Below, piece by piece: positions 9,009 through 18,287 of a stretch of 55,704 nucleotides of DNA. Positions within the stretch are counted from its first letter, which is position 1. The number at the start of each line of letters is the position of its first letter. Position numbers and translations under genes: made by a program. Source of the DNA: Acidobacteriaceae bacterium. GTDB lineage: Bacteria; Acidobacteriota; Terriglobia; Terriglobales; Acidobacteriaceae. The notes beneath the pieces were generated by a model, which was not told where the DNA came from, ran no database searches, and worked only from the letters and a program-made list of their open reading frames with translations. The stretch spans positions 292 through 55,995 of the forward strand of contig PLBW01000177.1 in assembly GCA_003135475.1 (NCBI GenBank), written 5' to 3'.

Positions 9009-10322
9009 ATGAACTATCGGAAGAACTCGGTTAAAGGAGGTACGCGCCCAACAACGACGCTTAAAATCATTCGCTCTCCGGCCTGCATGGTGCTGGTTGG
9101 ATTGGTGGCGCGGGTACTCTACATCGTCCTCGCACACTCGTACCGCCTTAGCTTCTCCTACTGGTCGAAGTTCGAGATGGCCAATCTCGCCTATTCACTG
9201 GCCACCGGCCACGGATTTAGCTCTCCCTTCGGGGGGGACACTGGCCCTTCCGCTTGGACCGCTCCCCTCTATCCGTGGGTCATTTCTCTGGCGTTTCGCG
9301 CTCTTGGGATCTACTCGCATACGGCCGCGTTCGCAATGCTGGTATTCAACAGCGTCTTCTCTGCGCTCACCAGTTGGAGCATCTATCGCATAGCGCGCCG
9401 CGTCTTCAACCAAACCGTTGCCGTCTGGTCGGGATGGGTTTGGGCGCTGTCACCGTACACCATCTATTGGGTGAGTTGGATTTGGGAAACAAGCCTGTCG
9501 GCGTTTTTGCTGAGCCTGCTATTCATGCTCACCCTGGAGATGGAAGACGATGACCACCTCTGGTCTTGGTGCGGCTACGGGCTGCTATGGGGGATCGCCG
9601 GGCTGACCAATACTTCCATGCTTTCCTGGCTTCCTTTCTCTGGATGTTGGCTCGCCTACCAATTGCATCGTCGCGGCAAACATACCGTGGTGCCGGTGCT
9701 CTTGGGTGCCGTGGTCTTCTGGCTGACACTGATGCCGTGGCTTGTGCGCAACTACTCCGTGTTTGGCAAACCGCTCTTCGTCCGTGGCGACCTCGGTGTG
9801 GAACTCCGCATCGGCAACAATCCGCGGGCCGAGGGCCGGTGGGTTCCAACGTACCACCCTTTTTATAATAGCTTTGTCTACCAGCAGTACAAGCAGATGG
9901 GCGAACCGGCCTTCGACACTGAACAGGCTCATCTGGCGAAAGAATGGATCGCTCGGCATCCCAAGCGGTTCGTGTTGCTAAGCCTTCGCAAGTTCCTGTT
10001 TTTTTGGGCTGGTATTCCTCGGACCGGGCTGGAGCAGGTGAAAAATCTGCTCTTCCTGGCATCGTCGTTACTGGCCATCGGTGGACTACTGCTGGCCGGC
10101 AAATGGCGTGTGCACGGCGTTTTTCTTTTCGCCACGCTGTTGGGCTTCTATCCCTTGATTTACTACTTTACTACTCCGATGTCCCGGTACCGGCATCCCA
10201 TCGATCCGGAACTGGCAATCCTTGCAGTGTTTGTGATTTCGTCTTTTCCAGGTTTCCATCGTCGTCACCAATCAGGGGCGATGTCGGGCCATGATGCAAC
10301 AGCCCCCGAGCCGGATAAATGA
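9009..10322 (+). CDS. GT-C-type integral membrane glycosyltransferase, first copy of a tandem pair
   Basis: A 437-residue polytopic protein, probably with 9-11 membrane helices. An early soluble loop carries the SYWSKFEMANLAYSLATGHGFSSPF region and is followed by TAPLYPWVISLAFRALGIYS, like the first loop of ArnT/PMT (GT39/GT83) enzymes that use polyprenyl-phosphate sugars. A long hydrophilic loop after residue 250 (GDLGVELRIGNNPRAEG) precedes further helices. It overlaps the next gene by 4 bp (ATGA). The two genes are very similar at DNA level over their shared length, beginning at the start codon. A role in adding a lipid-linked sugar at the outer face of the membrane is inferred. Confidence 0.82.
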   Translation: MNYRKNSVKGGTRPTTTLKIIRSPACMVLVGLVARVLYIVLAHSYRLSFSYWSKFEMANLAYSLATGHGFSSPFGGDTGPSAWTAPLYPWVISLAFRALGIYSHTAAFAMLVFNSVFSALTSWSIYRIARRVFNQTVAVWSGWVWALSPYTIYWVSWIWETSLSAFLLSLLFMLTLEMEDDDHLWSWCGYGLLWGIAGLTNTSMLSWLPFSGCWLAYQLHRRGKHTVVPVLLGAVVFWLTLMPWLVRNYSVFGKPLFVRGDLGVELRIGNNPRAEGRWVPTYHPFYNSFVYQQYKQMGEPAFDTEQAHLAKEWIARHPKRFVLLSLRKFLFFWAGIPRTGLEQVKNLLFLASSLLAIGGLLLAGKWRVHGVFLFATLLGFYPLIYYFTTPMSRYRHPIDPELAILAVFVISSFPGFHRRHQSGAMSGHDATAPEPDK

Positions 10323-12526
10323 ACGATTGGAAGAACACGGTTAAGGGAGCTACGCTCCCCACAACGACGCATGGATTTGTCCGCTCGCCGGTCTGGATGG
10401 TGCTGGTTGCGTTGGTGGCGCGGGTACTCTACATCGTGATCGCGCACTCGTACCGCTTTGACGCCTCCCACTGGCTTACCTTCGAGATGGCCAATCTCGG
10501 CCATTCGCTGGCCACTGGCCACGGATTTAGCTCTCCCTTCTGGGGTGAAACTGGCCCCTCCGCCTGGACCCCGCCACTCTATCCGTGGGTCATTTCTCTG
10601 GCGTTTCGTGCTTTTGGGATCTACTCGCACAGCGCCGCATTCGCGATCCTGCTATTCAACAGCGTCTTCTCTGCGCTCACCAGTTGGACCATCTATCGCA
10701 TCGCGCGCCGGGTCTTCAACGAAACCGTTGCCGTCTGGTCGGGATGGGTTTGGGCACTCTTGCCCTACAGCGTCTATTGGGCGGTGGTCTGGATTTGGGA
10801 GACGAGCCTGTCGGCGTTTCTGCTGAGCCTGCTGTTCATGCTCACGCTGGAGATGGAAGACAACGGCCGTCTCTCGTCGTGGTTCGGTTATGGACTGCTG
10901 TGGGGCATCGCCGGGCTGATCAATACTGCCGTGCTTGCGTGGCTTCCTTTCTCGGGATGCTGGCTCGCCTATCAGTTGCATCGCCGTGGCAAACGCTTCG
11001 TAGTACCCGCAGTGTTAGGCGCGCTGGTTTTCTGGGCGACGCTCTCGCCCTGGCTTGCGCGCAATTACCTCGTGTTCGACAAACCGCTTTTGGTCCGTGG
11101 CGATCTCGGTGTGGAACTCCGTATTGGCAACAATCCAGAGGCCGAGGGCTGGGGGGTTTTAACGTACCATCCCGGCAGTAATCGATTTCTCAACGAACAA
11201 TACAAGCAGATGGGCGAAGCGGCGTATGACGACGAGCAGGCTGATCTGGCGAAAGAATGGATCGCTCAGCATCCGAAGTTGTTCCTGACGCTAAGCTTCC
11301 GCAGATTTATCTTCTTTTGGGCTGGAATTCCGCGGGGAGGGCTGGAGCAGGTCAAGAATTTGCTCTTTTTGGCATCCTCGCTGCTGGCCATCGGGGGACT
11401 ACTGCTGGCTGCCAAGCGGCGCGTCCAAGGCGTTTTTCTATTCGCCACGCTGTTGGGGTTCTATCCGTTGATTTACTATTTCACTTTTCCGACGCCCAGG
11501 TACCGGCATGCCATCGATCCGGAACTGGTAATCCTTGCAGTGTTTTTGATTTCGTCTTTTCCAGCTTTCCAGCGGCGGCGCCAATCTGCGGTGACGTCGG
11601 GCCATGATGCCTCCGAGGAGCCGGCTCTGGCCGGCCGCCTTCTGCGCTGGATTACAACCAACGTTGCCATGCTCATCCTATTGGTGGCCGTCGTCCTGGC
11701 TGCGGTGGCATTGACAATGTGGAACAACAACTATTCGCTTCACCGGACGTCTCGGGCCGAGTTCTCTTCGCAGTTAGATCATGCGATCGACACTTCGACG
11801 CAGTGGATCGTACAACACCCTGAAATTCAGGAAAATCCGGCGTTGATGTTGATGCTGGGGGACATGCAGGAGATGTCGGGAGACCCGCGTCTGCACAGTT
11901 ATGTGGAAAGCTATTTGTCCGGCAAGCGAGTGCGAGTTCCCGGCGAGCCCATCACTTGGTACTACGCCCGCATGGCTGACCCACGATCCCCAGTTCCGAT
12001 GCTGCTGGTGGCGGACCAGGGTAACATTGTTTGGGAAGATCGCTGGTGCGCCTACGCCACGGCCCCGAATCGGGTGGAATTAACCGCGGCGGACCGTGCC
12101 GACATGTTCTCAGCTACCAAATACAGTTGGGGAACCAGACTGCATATCCAACTGTTCACGTTGGATATCTATCGTCGCTTCAACGGACCGTCACCAGAAC
12201 TGGATCGCGCGATAAATCCTGTCACCGAGGGAGTCGCGCATGACGCATATTGGGACTTCCGCGTCAACGATTCCTACTATCAGCGCAGCGCCTTTATCTT
12301 TGGAGCTGGCAGGCCTGACCTTGTCAGACGGCGTTGGATCGAGCGTATGCTTGACTACCAGCGTCCCGACGGCTCGTGGGCGACTTGCTGGTACGGCTGG
12401 TGTCGCGGAGTGTTTCAATTCAGCCTTGGAAAGGGTGATCCGGGGCACTCTACCGTGCAGGCAGCCTGGGCTCTGTACATGCTGAAGTATCGCTACCCGC
12501 AATGGATCGAGCAGCACTACCGGTAG
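10319..12526 (+). CDS. GT-C-type membrane glycosyltransferase with fused C-terminal domain, second copy of the pair
   Basis: A 735-residue protein. Residues 1 to about 430 are a close paralogue of the preceding gene (shared HGFSSPF, PPLYPWVISLAFRAFGIYS and GDLGVELRIGNN). After a further membrane helix (VAMLILLVAVVLAAVALTMW, around residue 450) comes a soluble domain of about 280 residues that the first copy lacks. This domain ends with RPDGSWATCWYGW and HSTVQAAWALYMLKYRYP, which look like repeats of an alpha/alpha-toroid (terpene-cyclase or glycosidase-like) fold. The domain probably faces the periplasm. What it binds or modifies is unknown. The start overlaps the stop of the first copy. Confidence 0.82.
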   Translation: MNDWKNTVKGATLPTTTHGFVRSPVWMVLVALVARVLYIVIAHSYRFDASHWLTFEMANLGHSLATGHGFSSPFWGETGPSAWTPPLYPWVISLAFRAFGIYSHSAAFAILLFNSVFSALTSWTIYRIARRVFNETVAVWSGWVWALLPYSVYWAVVWIWETSLSAFLLSLLFMLTLEMEDNGRLSSWFGYGLLWGIAGLINTAVLAWLPFSGCWLAYQLHRRGKRFVVPAVLGALVFWATLSPWLARNYLVFDKPLLVRGDLGVELRIGNNPEAEGWGVLTYHPGSNRFLNEQYKQMGEAAYDDEQADLAKEWIAQHPKLFLTLSFRRFIFFWAGIPRGGLEQVKNLLFLASSLLAIGGLLLAAKRRVQGVFLFATLLGFYPLIYYFTFPTPRYRHAIDPELVILAVFLISSFPAFQRRRQSAVTSGHDASEEPALAGRLLRWITTNVAMLILLVAVVLAAVALTMWNNNYSLHRTSRAEFSSQLDHAIDTSTQWIVQHPEIQENPALMLMLGDMQEMSGDPRLHSYVESYLSGKRVRVPGEPITWYYARMADPRSPVPMLLVADQGNIVWEDRWCAYATAPNRVELTAADRADMFSATKYSWGTRLHIQLFTLDIYRRFNGPSPELDRAINPVTEGVAHDAYWDFRVNDSYYQRSAFIFGAGRPDLVRRRWIERMLDYQRPDGSWATCWYGWCRGVFQFSLGKGDPGHSTVQAAWALYMLKYRYPQWIEQHYR

Positions 12527-12885
12527 TTCAACCCGCGTTTCTTCCTTGAAATTGGCCTAAGCCGCCACGGGACCTGACCAACGCCAGTATTCATGCGGTT
12601 TGACGGCGCAACCGACACCCCGGAGGTTTGCCCCAGTGGCTGAATAACAAAACCAGCCCTTTTCAGTTCTCGATGGGAAGGCCGAGGCCAGTAGTTTCGG
12701 GACCGGCGTTGGGAAAGTGCCCCACCCCTGTCCGAAGCTGTGCCCAGCCAAGGAAAATAGTGCGCTGGAATTCCTCGATGGCTGTAGAGTCTGGGGTCGT
12801 TGAGAACTAAAATAGAAATCCTGGCTTTTTTACCGTCGTATGCACGCCAATACCAACGATCCTGACGGTGGAAGGACCCTGGACC
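12527..12885. other. Intergenic region without a supported gene
   Basis: About 360 bp between the fused GT-C gene and the GT2 gene. Open frames on either strand show no family resemblance. The end holds a Shine-Dalgarno-like ggaagg before the GT2 start. I see no clear promoter or terminator. Confidence 0.5.
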
Positions 12886-13839
12886 ATGTCTCTGTCTATC
12901 ATTGTGCCCTTGTTCAACAAGGCAGGCTACATACGCCGTGCGCTTGATTCGGTTGCGCATCAAACGTTTGGTGATTTCGAGGTCATCATAGTAGATGATG
13001 GATCGACCGATGGAAGCGAAATGATCGCTGGTTCCTATCCAGATGCGCGCTTCCGCGTCATACGTCAAGAGAACCAGGGACCGGGTGCGGCGCGCAACAC
13101 AGGCATCGCTGAATCCACGGGCGAGCTAACCGCATTCTTAGATGCCGACGACGAATGGCTACCCCATCACCTGGAGACAGCGGTAAAGGCTTTTGATCAG
13201 TACGGCCCGAAACTGGCAGCTTTCACTGCCGGCTACATCGAATTTCCAGCGGACGCATCGACTGAGCCCATGTGGCGACGACGCGGCATCAAGGAAGGAT
13301 TGGTTGCAATTGATGCATCGACTCGACCAGAGATCCTGCACTATATGCTGGCCTATATGTCTCCTTGCTCAACCGTGGCGCGACCGGAAACCCTGCGCAA
13401 ATGGGGAGGGTTCTACGAGCACCGATGCACGTTTGGTGAGGATTCCTTTCTCTGGCTAAAGATTCTATTGAACGAGCCTGTGCTTTTTGAGCTGCGGCCG
13501 GGCGTGCGCGTTCACCGCGAGGCTGGGAATCTCAGCCAGAATCTGGGAGGCGCCAGACCGCTTGAGCCTTTGCTTTCCAATACCGATGACATCGAGCGGG
13601 ACTGCCCGCAACACTTGCTTCCCCTCTTGCATAGATTCTTTACGGTGCGTGCCTTCAAAACCGCTTGCGTCTGGGGCTACTGGGGCATGTGGCGGGAGGC
13701 GCGATCGATCCGTGCGAGTTTCCGGTCCCCAGGAGACTTCCGGTTGCCGTACTACTCGAGTTCTTGGATATGCTCCACTCCGCTCGGAGCGAGGTTGGGA
13801 GCACTGGCTAGGCGGTTGTTGGACGGTGGAAGAGGATAG
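12886..13839 (+). CDS. Family 2 glycosyltransferase
   Basis: A 317-residue GT-A enzyme. It begins with the classic SIIVPLFNKAGYIRRALDSV strand-helix, followed by VIIVDDGSTDGS (nucleotide binding), GPGAARNTGI, and the metal-binding AFLDADDEW. EDSFLWLKILL resembles the catalytic ED region. I chose the ATG at 12886 because it puts the first beta strand at the N-terminus and has ggaagg upstream; a GTG at 12868 would add six residues. No membrane segment is evident. It should transfer a nucleotide-sugar-derived residue to the growing lipid-linked repeat unit; donor and acceptor cannot be told. Confidence 0.92.
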   Translation: MSLSIIVPLFNKAGYIRRALDSVAHQTFGDFEVIIVDDGSTDGSEMIAGSYPDARFRVIRQENQGPGAARNTGIAESTGELTAFLDADDEWLPHHLETAVKAFDQYGPKLAAFTAGYIEFPADASTEPMWRRRGIKEGLVAIDASTRPEILHYMLAYMSPCSTVARPETLRKWGGFYEHRCTFGEDSFLWLKILLNEPVLFELRPGVRVHREAGNLSQNLGGARPLEPLLSNTDDIERDCPQHLLPLLHRFFTVRAFKTACVWGYWGMWREARSIRASFRSPGDFRLPYYSSSWICSTPLGARLGALARRLLDGGRG

Positions 13840-14160
13840 GGCACGGAGTTGGCTCCAGATCGGCGATATAGCCAAGCAAGTCTTGCGAACCATTCCAGTC
13901 GTGATTGACCAGCGGCAGAGTCGAGCCGCCAAGCCCTCCCTCCATTTCCGTAGAGAGCGACGGAATCCCCAATACCGGTTCAAATAAACGGTAAATGGTT
14001 TACTTTCGATTCAGGACCGCGATTATGTTGGAGTTCAATTTCCCCCCGAAGCTCAGTGCTAACCCCTTCTGGACAAAACACTCAGCCCACCCTACAGGCC
14101 CCAGCCGATCGAAGATACTCGAGTTTTCCTTTCACCCAATTCATCAGTTTGGTTGTGGTC
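13840..14160. other. Intergenic region between convergent genes
   Basis: About 320 bp between the GT2 gene (+) and a GT4 gene (-). I see no supported gene and no convincing T-tailed hairpin, although transcription from both sides should end here. Confidence 0.45.
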
Positions 14161-15318
14161 TCAACCTGGAGAAGTAGCCAATGAATTGTAAAATTGTTCA
14201 AGCTGGCGAATTGTCTTGCTGACTTCGAAGCACTCAGTGCAGCGTTGCAAGCCTGCCAGCCCCATCTGGAGCCGCAGGTCTTCGTTCCGCAGCAAGTGAA
14301 TCAGCGGCCTGGCAAAGGCCTCCGGGGTCCGTTCACGAACCAGGTACCCCGTCTGGCCATCGACGATTGCGTCGCGGTTACCCCCTACGTCCGTAGCCAC
14401 GACGGGCAAGCCTGCCGCCATGTACTCCATCACAGCGTTCGAAAACCCCTCACTGAAAGAGCTCAGACATCCGATGCACATCCGGGAAAGATAGTCCATG
14501 ATCTTCCCCTCTCCCCGGGTAAAAAACACGCGGTCCTGCAACCCCAATTCACCGACTAATTGGCAGAGCTCCTGGTGTTGTTCGCCGTGACCTGCAATCA
14601 GGAATACGACGTCATCAAATTCCTGCGCTACGATTCTCGCCCCCCGCAGAAACAAAGGGATGTCCTTAACGGGACGAAGATTTGCGACGATCCCTATTAC
14701 CCGGCTGCTTCGAGGAATCCCGAGTCGCTCGCTGACCGATGCATCGCCCAGTCCCAGATTAAACACGGTCATATCCAGGCCTTGATAAACCACCGCAACC
14801 TTGTCTGGGTCCAAACGTTCCGCCGCAACGGCAACGCGCTTGGCTTCTTGCGAATTCGCCATCACGGCGTTGGTGCGCAGATTCAAGAGGCGAAAAACGG
14901 TGCGTAACGCCGGCGTGTACCAGTACCCTATGTTCAACCGGCTTGTAACCACCATGCGAGAGGAGGCCAATGACGTCAGCACCGCGAACATCGCGGTTTT
15001 ATTCATGTAGGCGTGCACGATCTGAATGTGATGACGATCGAGGTATCGTCGGAACCGTGCCGCTTGCCGGATTCCGCTCCATGAGTTCACGCTAGCGGTG
15101 GGAAAAACCGCCGTCTGGCAATGCCCCTTCAGCCCATTCAATTGAGGGCTAGTCTCCAGGCAGCAGACGTGAACTTCAAACTTATTCTGGTCGAGCCTTC
15201 GGGCTGTTTCCACGACCTGCCGCTCCGTGCCGGCATCATTGCCCACGGTGTCACATAACAGGCAAACGCGGATACGATTGCCGGCAGCCGCTACGCCGGC
15301 TTCCGATTTTGTCCCCAT
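14161..15318 (-). CDS. Family 4 glycosyltransferase
   Basis: A 385-residue GT-B enzyme. The N-terminal domain contains VCLLCDTVGNDAGTERQVVETARRL, a substrate-binding loop typical of GT4. The C-terminal domain has GIVANLRPVKDIPLFLRGARI and the EX7E nucleotide-sugar-binding motif in SEGFSNAVMEYMAAGLPVVA, then VGGNRDAIVDGQTGYLV. Length is normal for the family. It overlaps the start-distal end of the methyltransferase gene upstream (28 bp), so the leftward genes from 18103 to 14161 form one operon: acetyltransferase, ligase, methyltransferase, GT4. Confidence 0.92.
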   Translation of the reverse strand: MGTKSEAGVAAAGNRIRVCLLCDTVGNDAGTERQVVETARRLDQNKFEVHVCCLETSPQLNGLKGHCQTAVFPTASVNSWSGIRQAARFRRYLDRHHIQIVHAYMNKTAMFAVLTSLASSRMVVTSRLNIGYWYTPALRTVFRLLNLRTNAVMANSQEAKRVAVAAERLDPDKVAVVYQGLDMTVFNLGLGDASVSERLGIPRSSRVIGIVANLRPVKDIPLFLRGARIVAQEFDDVVFLIAGHGEQHQELCQLVGELGLQDRVFFTRGEGKIMDYLSRMCIGCLSSFSEGFSNAVMEYMAAGLPVVATDVGGNRDAIVDGQTGYLVRERTPEAFARPLIHLLRNEDLRLQMGLAGLQRCTECFEVSKTIRQLEQFYNSLATSPG

Positions 15319-16130
15319 TCCTGAGACTTCCCCTTAACAATTCGAACCACACCGCGCTGGACCGTTCCGACCGAACGGAAGAAATCCAGAGTTTCCTCGT
15401 CGTACCAATCCAGCAAGCCATAGTGTTCCGGGTGAGAGTTCAGTTCGAGGTGCAAGAAACCTCCTCCCCGAAGATGCGACACGGCATCCTCCACGAAAAA
15501 TCGCCATTCTGATGCTCCCCATTCGTCCAATTGGCGATGGCGATTGAAGCAAACCCAGAACGCAGTGATGGCGTCGAGGTCGCGATACGGGAGCGACATT
15601 GGGACAAATCGCTCGATCAAGACTGGAGAGACATATCGATCGCATGCCAGGGCAGCGAGCGTCTCGCTGTAGACCCGGTTTTCAACCTCTGACAAGATAT
15701 TGGTGGGAGCGTCGATTCCATAGCACTGATGACCGCAGGCCTGCGCCGCCGCCAGAAAATACCCGGGACCGCAGCCGATATCGAGAATTCGCAGCGGAGT
15801 AGAGGTGTGCAAAGACAAGGCACCTATCCTGGCTACGTTGAACGGAATCCAGTAACCGTAGTCGGCATATTTTGCGGCGCAGGCGGGGTCGCGCTCGAGC
15901 ACCGGGGCCATTTCGCGGGCCAGTCTCTCGATCCGCGGCAGATCGGCATTTTCGCAGATTTGCGAAGGAAGGCGGCACAACCTTACTGATCCATACTGCC
16001 CGATGCGCGCCCAAGTCTTGGCAATCTGCCATGGGCGACTAGGTTCCCGCCCCCGTTCTTTGTTTGGCCTGATCACCCGGTCGCTGGTATCTCCCAGATC
16101 TGCTAGGCATGGATCCCCGTCATCGAGCAT
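15291..16130 (-). CDS. SAM-dependent methyltransferase
   Basis: A 279-residue class I methyltransferase. The SAM-binding motif I is LRILDIGCGPGYFLAAAQACG near residue 117, preceded by ADYGYWIPFNVARIG. Later parts (ITAFWVCFNRH, LRGGGFLHLELNSHPEHYG) match the post-motif strands of the fold. I prefer the ATG at 16130, which overlaps the upstream ligase gene by only 11 bp and has a purine-rich sequence before it; a start at 16211 would overlap by 92 bp. The N-terminal 100 residues have no recognisable domain. The target is unknown, perhaps a sugar hydroxyl or carboxyl of the polymer. Confidence 0.82.
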   Translation of the reverse strand: MLDDGDPCLADLGDTSDRVIRPNKERGREPSRPWQIAKTWARIGQYGSVRLCRLPSQICENADLPRIERLAREMAPVLERDPACAAKYADYGYWIPFNVARIGALSLHTSTPLRILDIGCGPGYFLAAAQACGHQCYGIDAPTNILSEVENRVYSETLAALACDRYVSPVLIERFVPMSLPYRDLDAITAFWVCFNRHRQLDEWGASEWRFFVEDAVSHLRGGGFLHLELNSHPEHYGLLDWYDEETLDFFRSVGTVQRGVVRIVKGKSQEWGQNRKPA

Positions 16131-17514
16131 TTTCCGAGGCCTGCCGTCTCGCTTGTCTGGCTTGGTTCGCGACGGCCGCTTGTAAGGTTGCCGAAATTGT
16201 AATAACGACAATAACCATGCCCCCGTACGCTATGCTCAAGAAGAAGGCACCCACCGCAGTAATAACCACCGCCATCTGTGTGAATAGGGCAGCACGCCGC
16301 ACCCGCACATCCGGATACTTGTTCCTGATGGGGGACAAGCCTCGATAAGCGCCAAAAAGTGCGATGACGAACAGCACAAGGCCCGTAATTCCGGTCTCAC
16401 TTGAAAGTTCCGCGTAGGTGTTATGAGTGTAGTGCCACATCCCCCTGTGGCCTTCCTCCCCGGCCTCTTGGGCCTCGGCGTCAATAAACTCACCGGGGCC
16501 AACTCCAAAGAACGGGTGCTCCGCCGTCAATACCAGAGCACGGAGCAGCAGCTGTTTCCGGGCTTCCGCTGATCCAGCAGCTTCAGCCGACGCGGCTGAG
16601 CGGGCCTCGAAATAGGTCGTAAATCGCTCAAGAATTCTTGGCGGCAAGAAGGATAGCGCCAGTATCAAGAGAGCAACACCAGCGGCAATGACAGCCACCC
16701 TCTGCTTGACTGAGGCAAAGATGAGATACAGGAGCAAGCCTGCCAGCAGGGCGAGCAGCCCCATCCTGGATCCGGTCCGAGCTGCTCCTGCGAACATAGG
16801 CAGCATCAACGACAGCAACAGTACCTTCTTGAAGCCAGTCTTCGTTGAAGCGGAGAACCAGAGAAAAGGCAGGCCGATGACTATGTAGAGGCAGAGAAAG
16901 TTGGCATCTGCCAAGGTGTTAGTTTGTCCACCCAGTCCCAGGCGAAAGTCTTGTACTCTGCCTGGGCCTGAAACTTTGCCTCCGCCGACAAGCAGGGCCA
17001 ATACTCCCACGGCAGCCATGGCGATCCCCACCGTCCACATCACTCGGAAGCAGTCGGGGATGGTTCGGATGAATGCCGCCATGAAAACAACCAGTGCAAG
17101 AGCTTGAAGAGCTACAAGAAATACTGTAAAGCTACCACCTCTCCACACGCTGAAAGGTACGCAGATCGCCACCCAAGCAGTGATTGCGATCAAGACTTTG
17201 CCGAGCGGCATCCGTAAGATCGCTGTCGTGCGCTGGGTCATGATCATGCCAATCAGCAAAACAGGCTGCAAAATCATGCCGATGCGGGCGTTGGGGATGA
17301 GCTCCATAATTCGGCTGCAATAGAAAAAGAGGTATATCAACAACAACATGTGAAAAGGCTTGTAAAACCTTGCACTTGCGGGAGCCCGGAACGCCTGGGG
17401 ACGTTGCTCTGCCGAGGTACTGCCGAGATCTATTGTGCTGGAATCTGGATAGGCCGGATATTCGCCGGTCGCGGCAGGCGTCATTCCCTGACCCTGATAC
17501 ATGAACATACTCAC
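16120..17514 (-). CDS. O-antigen ligase/polymerase (Wzy_C family) membrane protein
   Basis: A 464-residue protein with about 10-12 hydrophobic helices. The periplasmic loop typical of WaaL/Wzy proteins is present late in the sequence: HPFFGVGPGEFIDAEAQE, then HYTHNTYAELSSETGITG followed by a helix. The GTG start at 17514 has agggag upstream, 4 bp after the acetyltransferase stop. Members join lipid-linked glycans to an acceptor or polymerise them; in a locus with a Wzx-like flippase (46977) and a Wzz-like protein (2843) it is a good candidate for the polymerase. Ligase and polymerase roles cannot be separated by sequence alone. Confidence 0.88.
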   Translation of the reverse strand: MSMFMYQGQGMTPAATGEYPAYPDSSTIDLGSTSAEQRPQAFRAPASARFYKPFHMLLLIYLFFYCSRIMELIPNARIGMILQPVLLIGMIMTQRTTAILRMPLGKVLIAITAWVAICVPFSVWRGGSFTVFLVALQALALVVFMAAFIRTIPDCFRVMWTVGIAMAAVGVLALLVGGGKVSGPGRVQDFRLGLGGQTNTLADANFLCLYIVIGLPFLWFSASTKTGFKKVLLLSLMLPMFAGAARTGSRMGLLALLAGLLLYLIFASVKQRVAVIAAGVALLILALSFLPPRILERFTTYFEARSAASAEAAGSAEARKQLLLRALVLTAEHPFFGVGPGEFIDAEAQEAGEEGHRGMWHYTHNTYAELSSETGITGLVLFVIALFGAYRGLSPIRNKYPDVRVRRAALFTQMAVVITAVGAFFLSIAYGGMVIVVITISATLQAAVANQARQARRQASENAR

Positions 17515-17518
17515 GTGG

Positions 17519-18103
17519 TTACTCCCTAGAATCTGGACATAGTTCTTTAATCGCTCGTGCGGGATTGCCTACGGCGACAACTTGACTGGCGATTGGCCGG
17601 ACCACAACCGCGCCGGCGCCGATGGTCGTGCCGAACCCAACTGAAGCCATTATGATAGAAGACGCCCCAATCCAGCAATCGGCCCCGATCTCGATCACCT
17701 CAAAGTCGGCTTCCGAGGCGCCGCCGATTTGGCCCGACCCTTCCCTCCGGTGTTGCCGCCGCCCGCTTAAGATCTGGACCTGCGACGCGATTTGTGTCCG
17801 CTCCCCGATCGAGCAGCGTCCCAAAATGCAGTATGATCCAATGTAAACTCCCTGTCCAAGCACGACGTTTGGATGGGCGAAAAACGAGCCGAAGGACACG
17901 CGGCTATATAAAGAGCACTGTTTCAGAGTCAGCTTATAAAATGCAATTCGAAAATAGTCGCCGACAACACCGGGAACCAGAGCGCAGGCATGTGCCGCGA
18001 GCGAGAACGTCGGAGGAAAGCGGCCAAACCCGGCAATCGCGGCCAGGGGCAAGGCAAGCGCCAGGAAAACGACGTGCAAGCAATTCTTAGCAATTTTTTT
18101 CAT
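17519..18103 (-). CDS. Left-handed beta-helix acetyltransferase (WcaF-like)
   Basis: A 194-residue acyltransferase of the hexapeptide-repeat family. Repeats are visible from about residue 70 (NVVLGQGVYIGSYCILGRCSIGERTQIASQVQ) and again after residue 135 (IEIGADCWIGASSIIMASVGFG, then TTIGAGAVVVRPI). The end, VVAVGNPARAIKEL, is the usual C-terminal strand. An N-terminal hydrophobic stretch (residues 8-27) suggests membrane association. The catalytic histidine normally found before the long loop is not obvious; the loop contains SGRRQHRREGSG. It probably O-acetylates a sugar of the repeat unit. First gene of the leftward operon. Confidence 0.88.
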   Translation of the reverse strand: MKKIAKNCLHVVFLALALPLAAIAGFGRFPPTFSLAAHACALVPGVVGDYFRIAFYKLTLKQCSLYSRVSFGSFFAHPNVVLGQGVYIGSYCILGRCSIGERTQIASQVQILSGRRQHRREGSGQIGGASEADFEVIEIGADCWIGASSIIMASVGFGTTIGAGAVVVRPIASQVVAVGNPARAIKELCPDSRE

Positions 18104-18287
18104 TCCCAGGCATGCAGACCGCTGGCTGAATCAGGCCACCAGTGTAACATTCCCGGCGAGTTGTTCGACACCAGAAGTTCCATGCAATATTGATCGGAAA
18201 AAGTGCAGAAGTCCTTGAACATGCGCGTGTTGTATTTCTCGCGGTAAGGTTGTAGCCCGTTGGGATGGGCCGAGCAGCTCCGCGACT

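Noticed and set aside
12517-13068. Minus-strand frame of 183 codons
   Set aside because: It overlaps the conserved beginning of the GT2 gene and has no motif of its own.
13810-13990. Weak glycosyltransferase-like reading on the minus strand after the GT2 gene
   Set aside because: The resemblance is a few Gly-rich residues only, has no supported start and could be chance.
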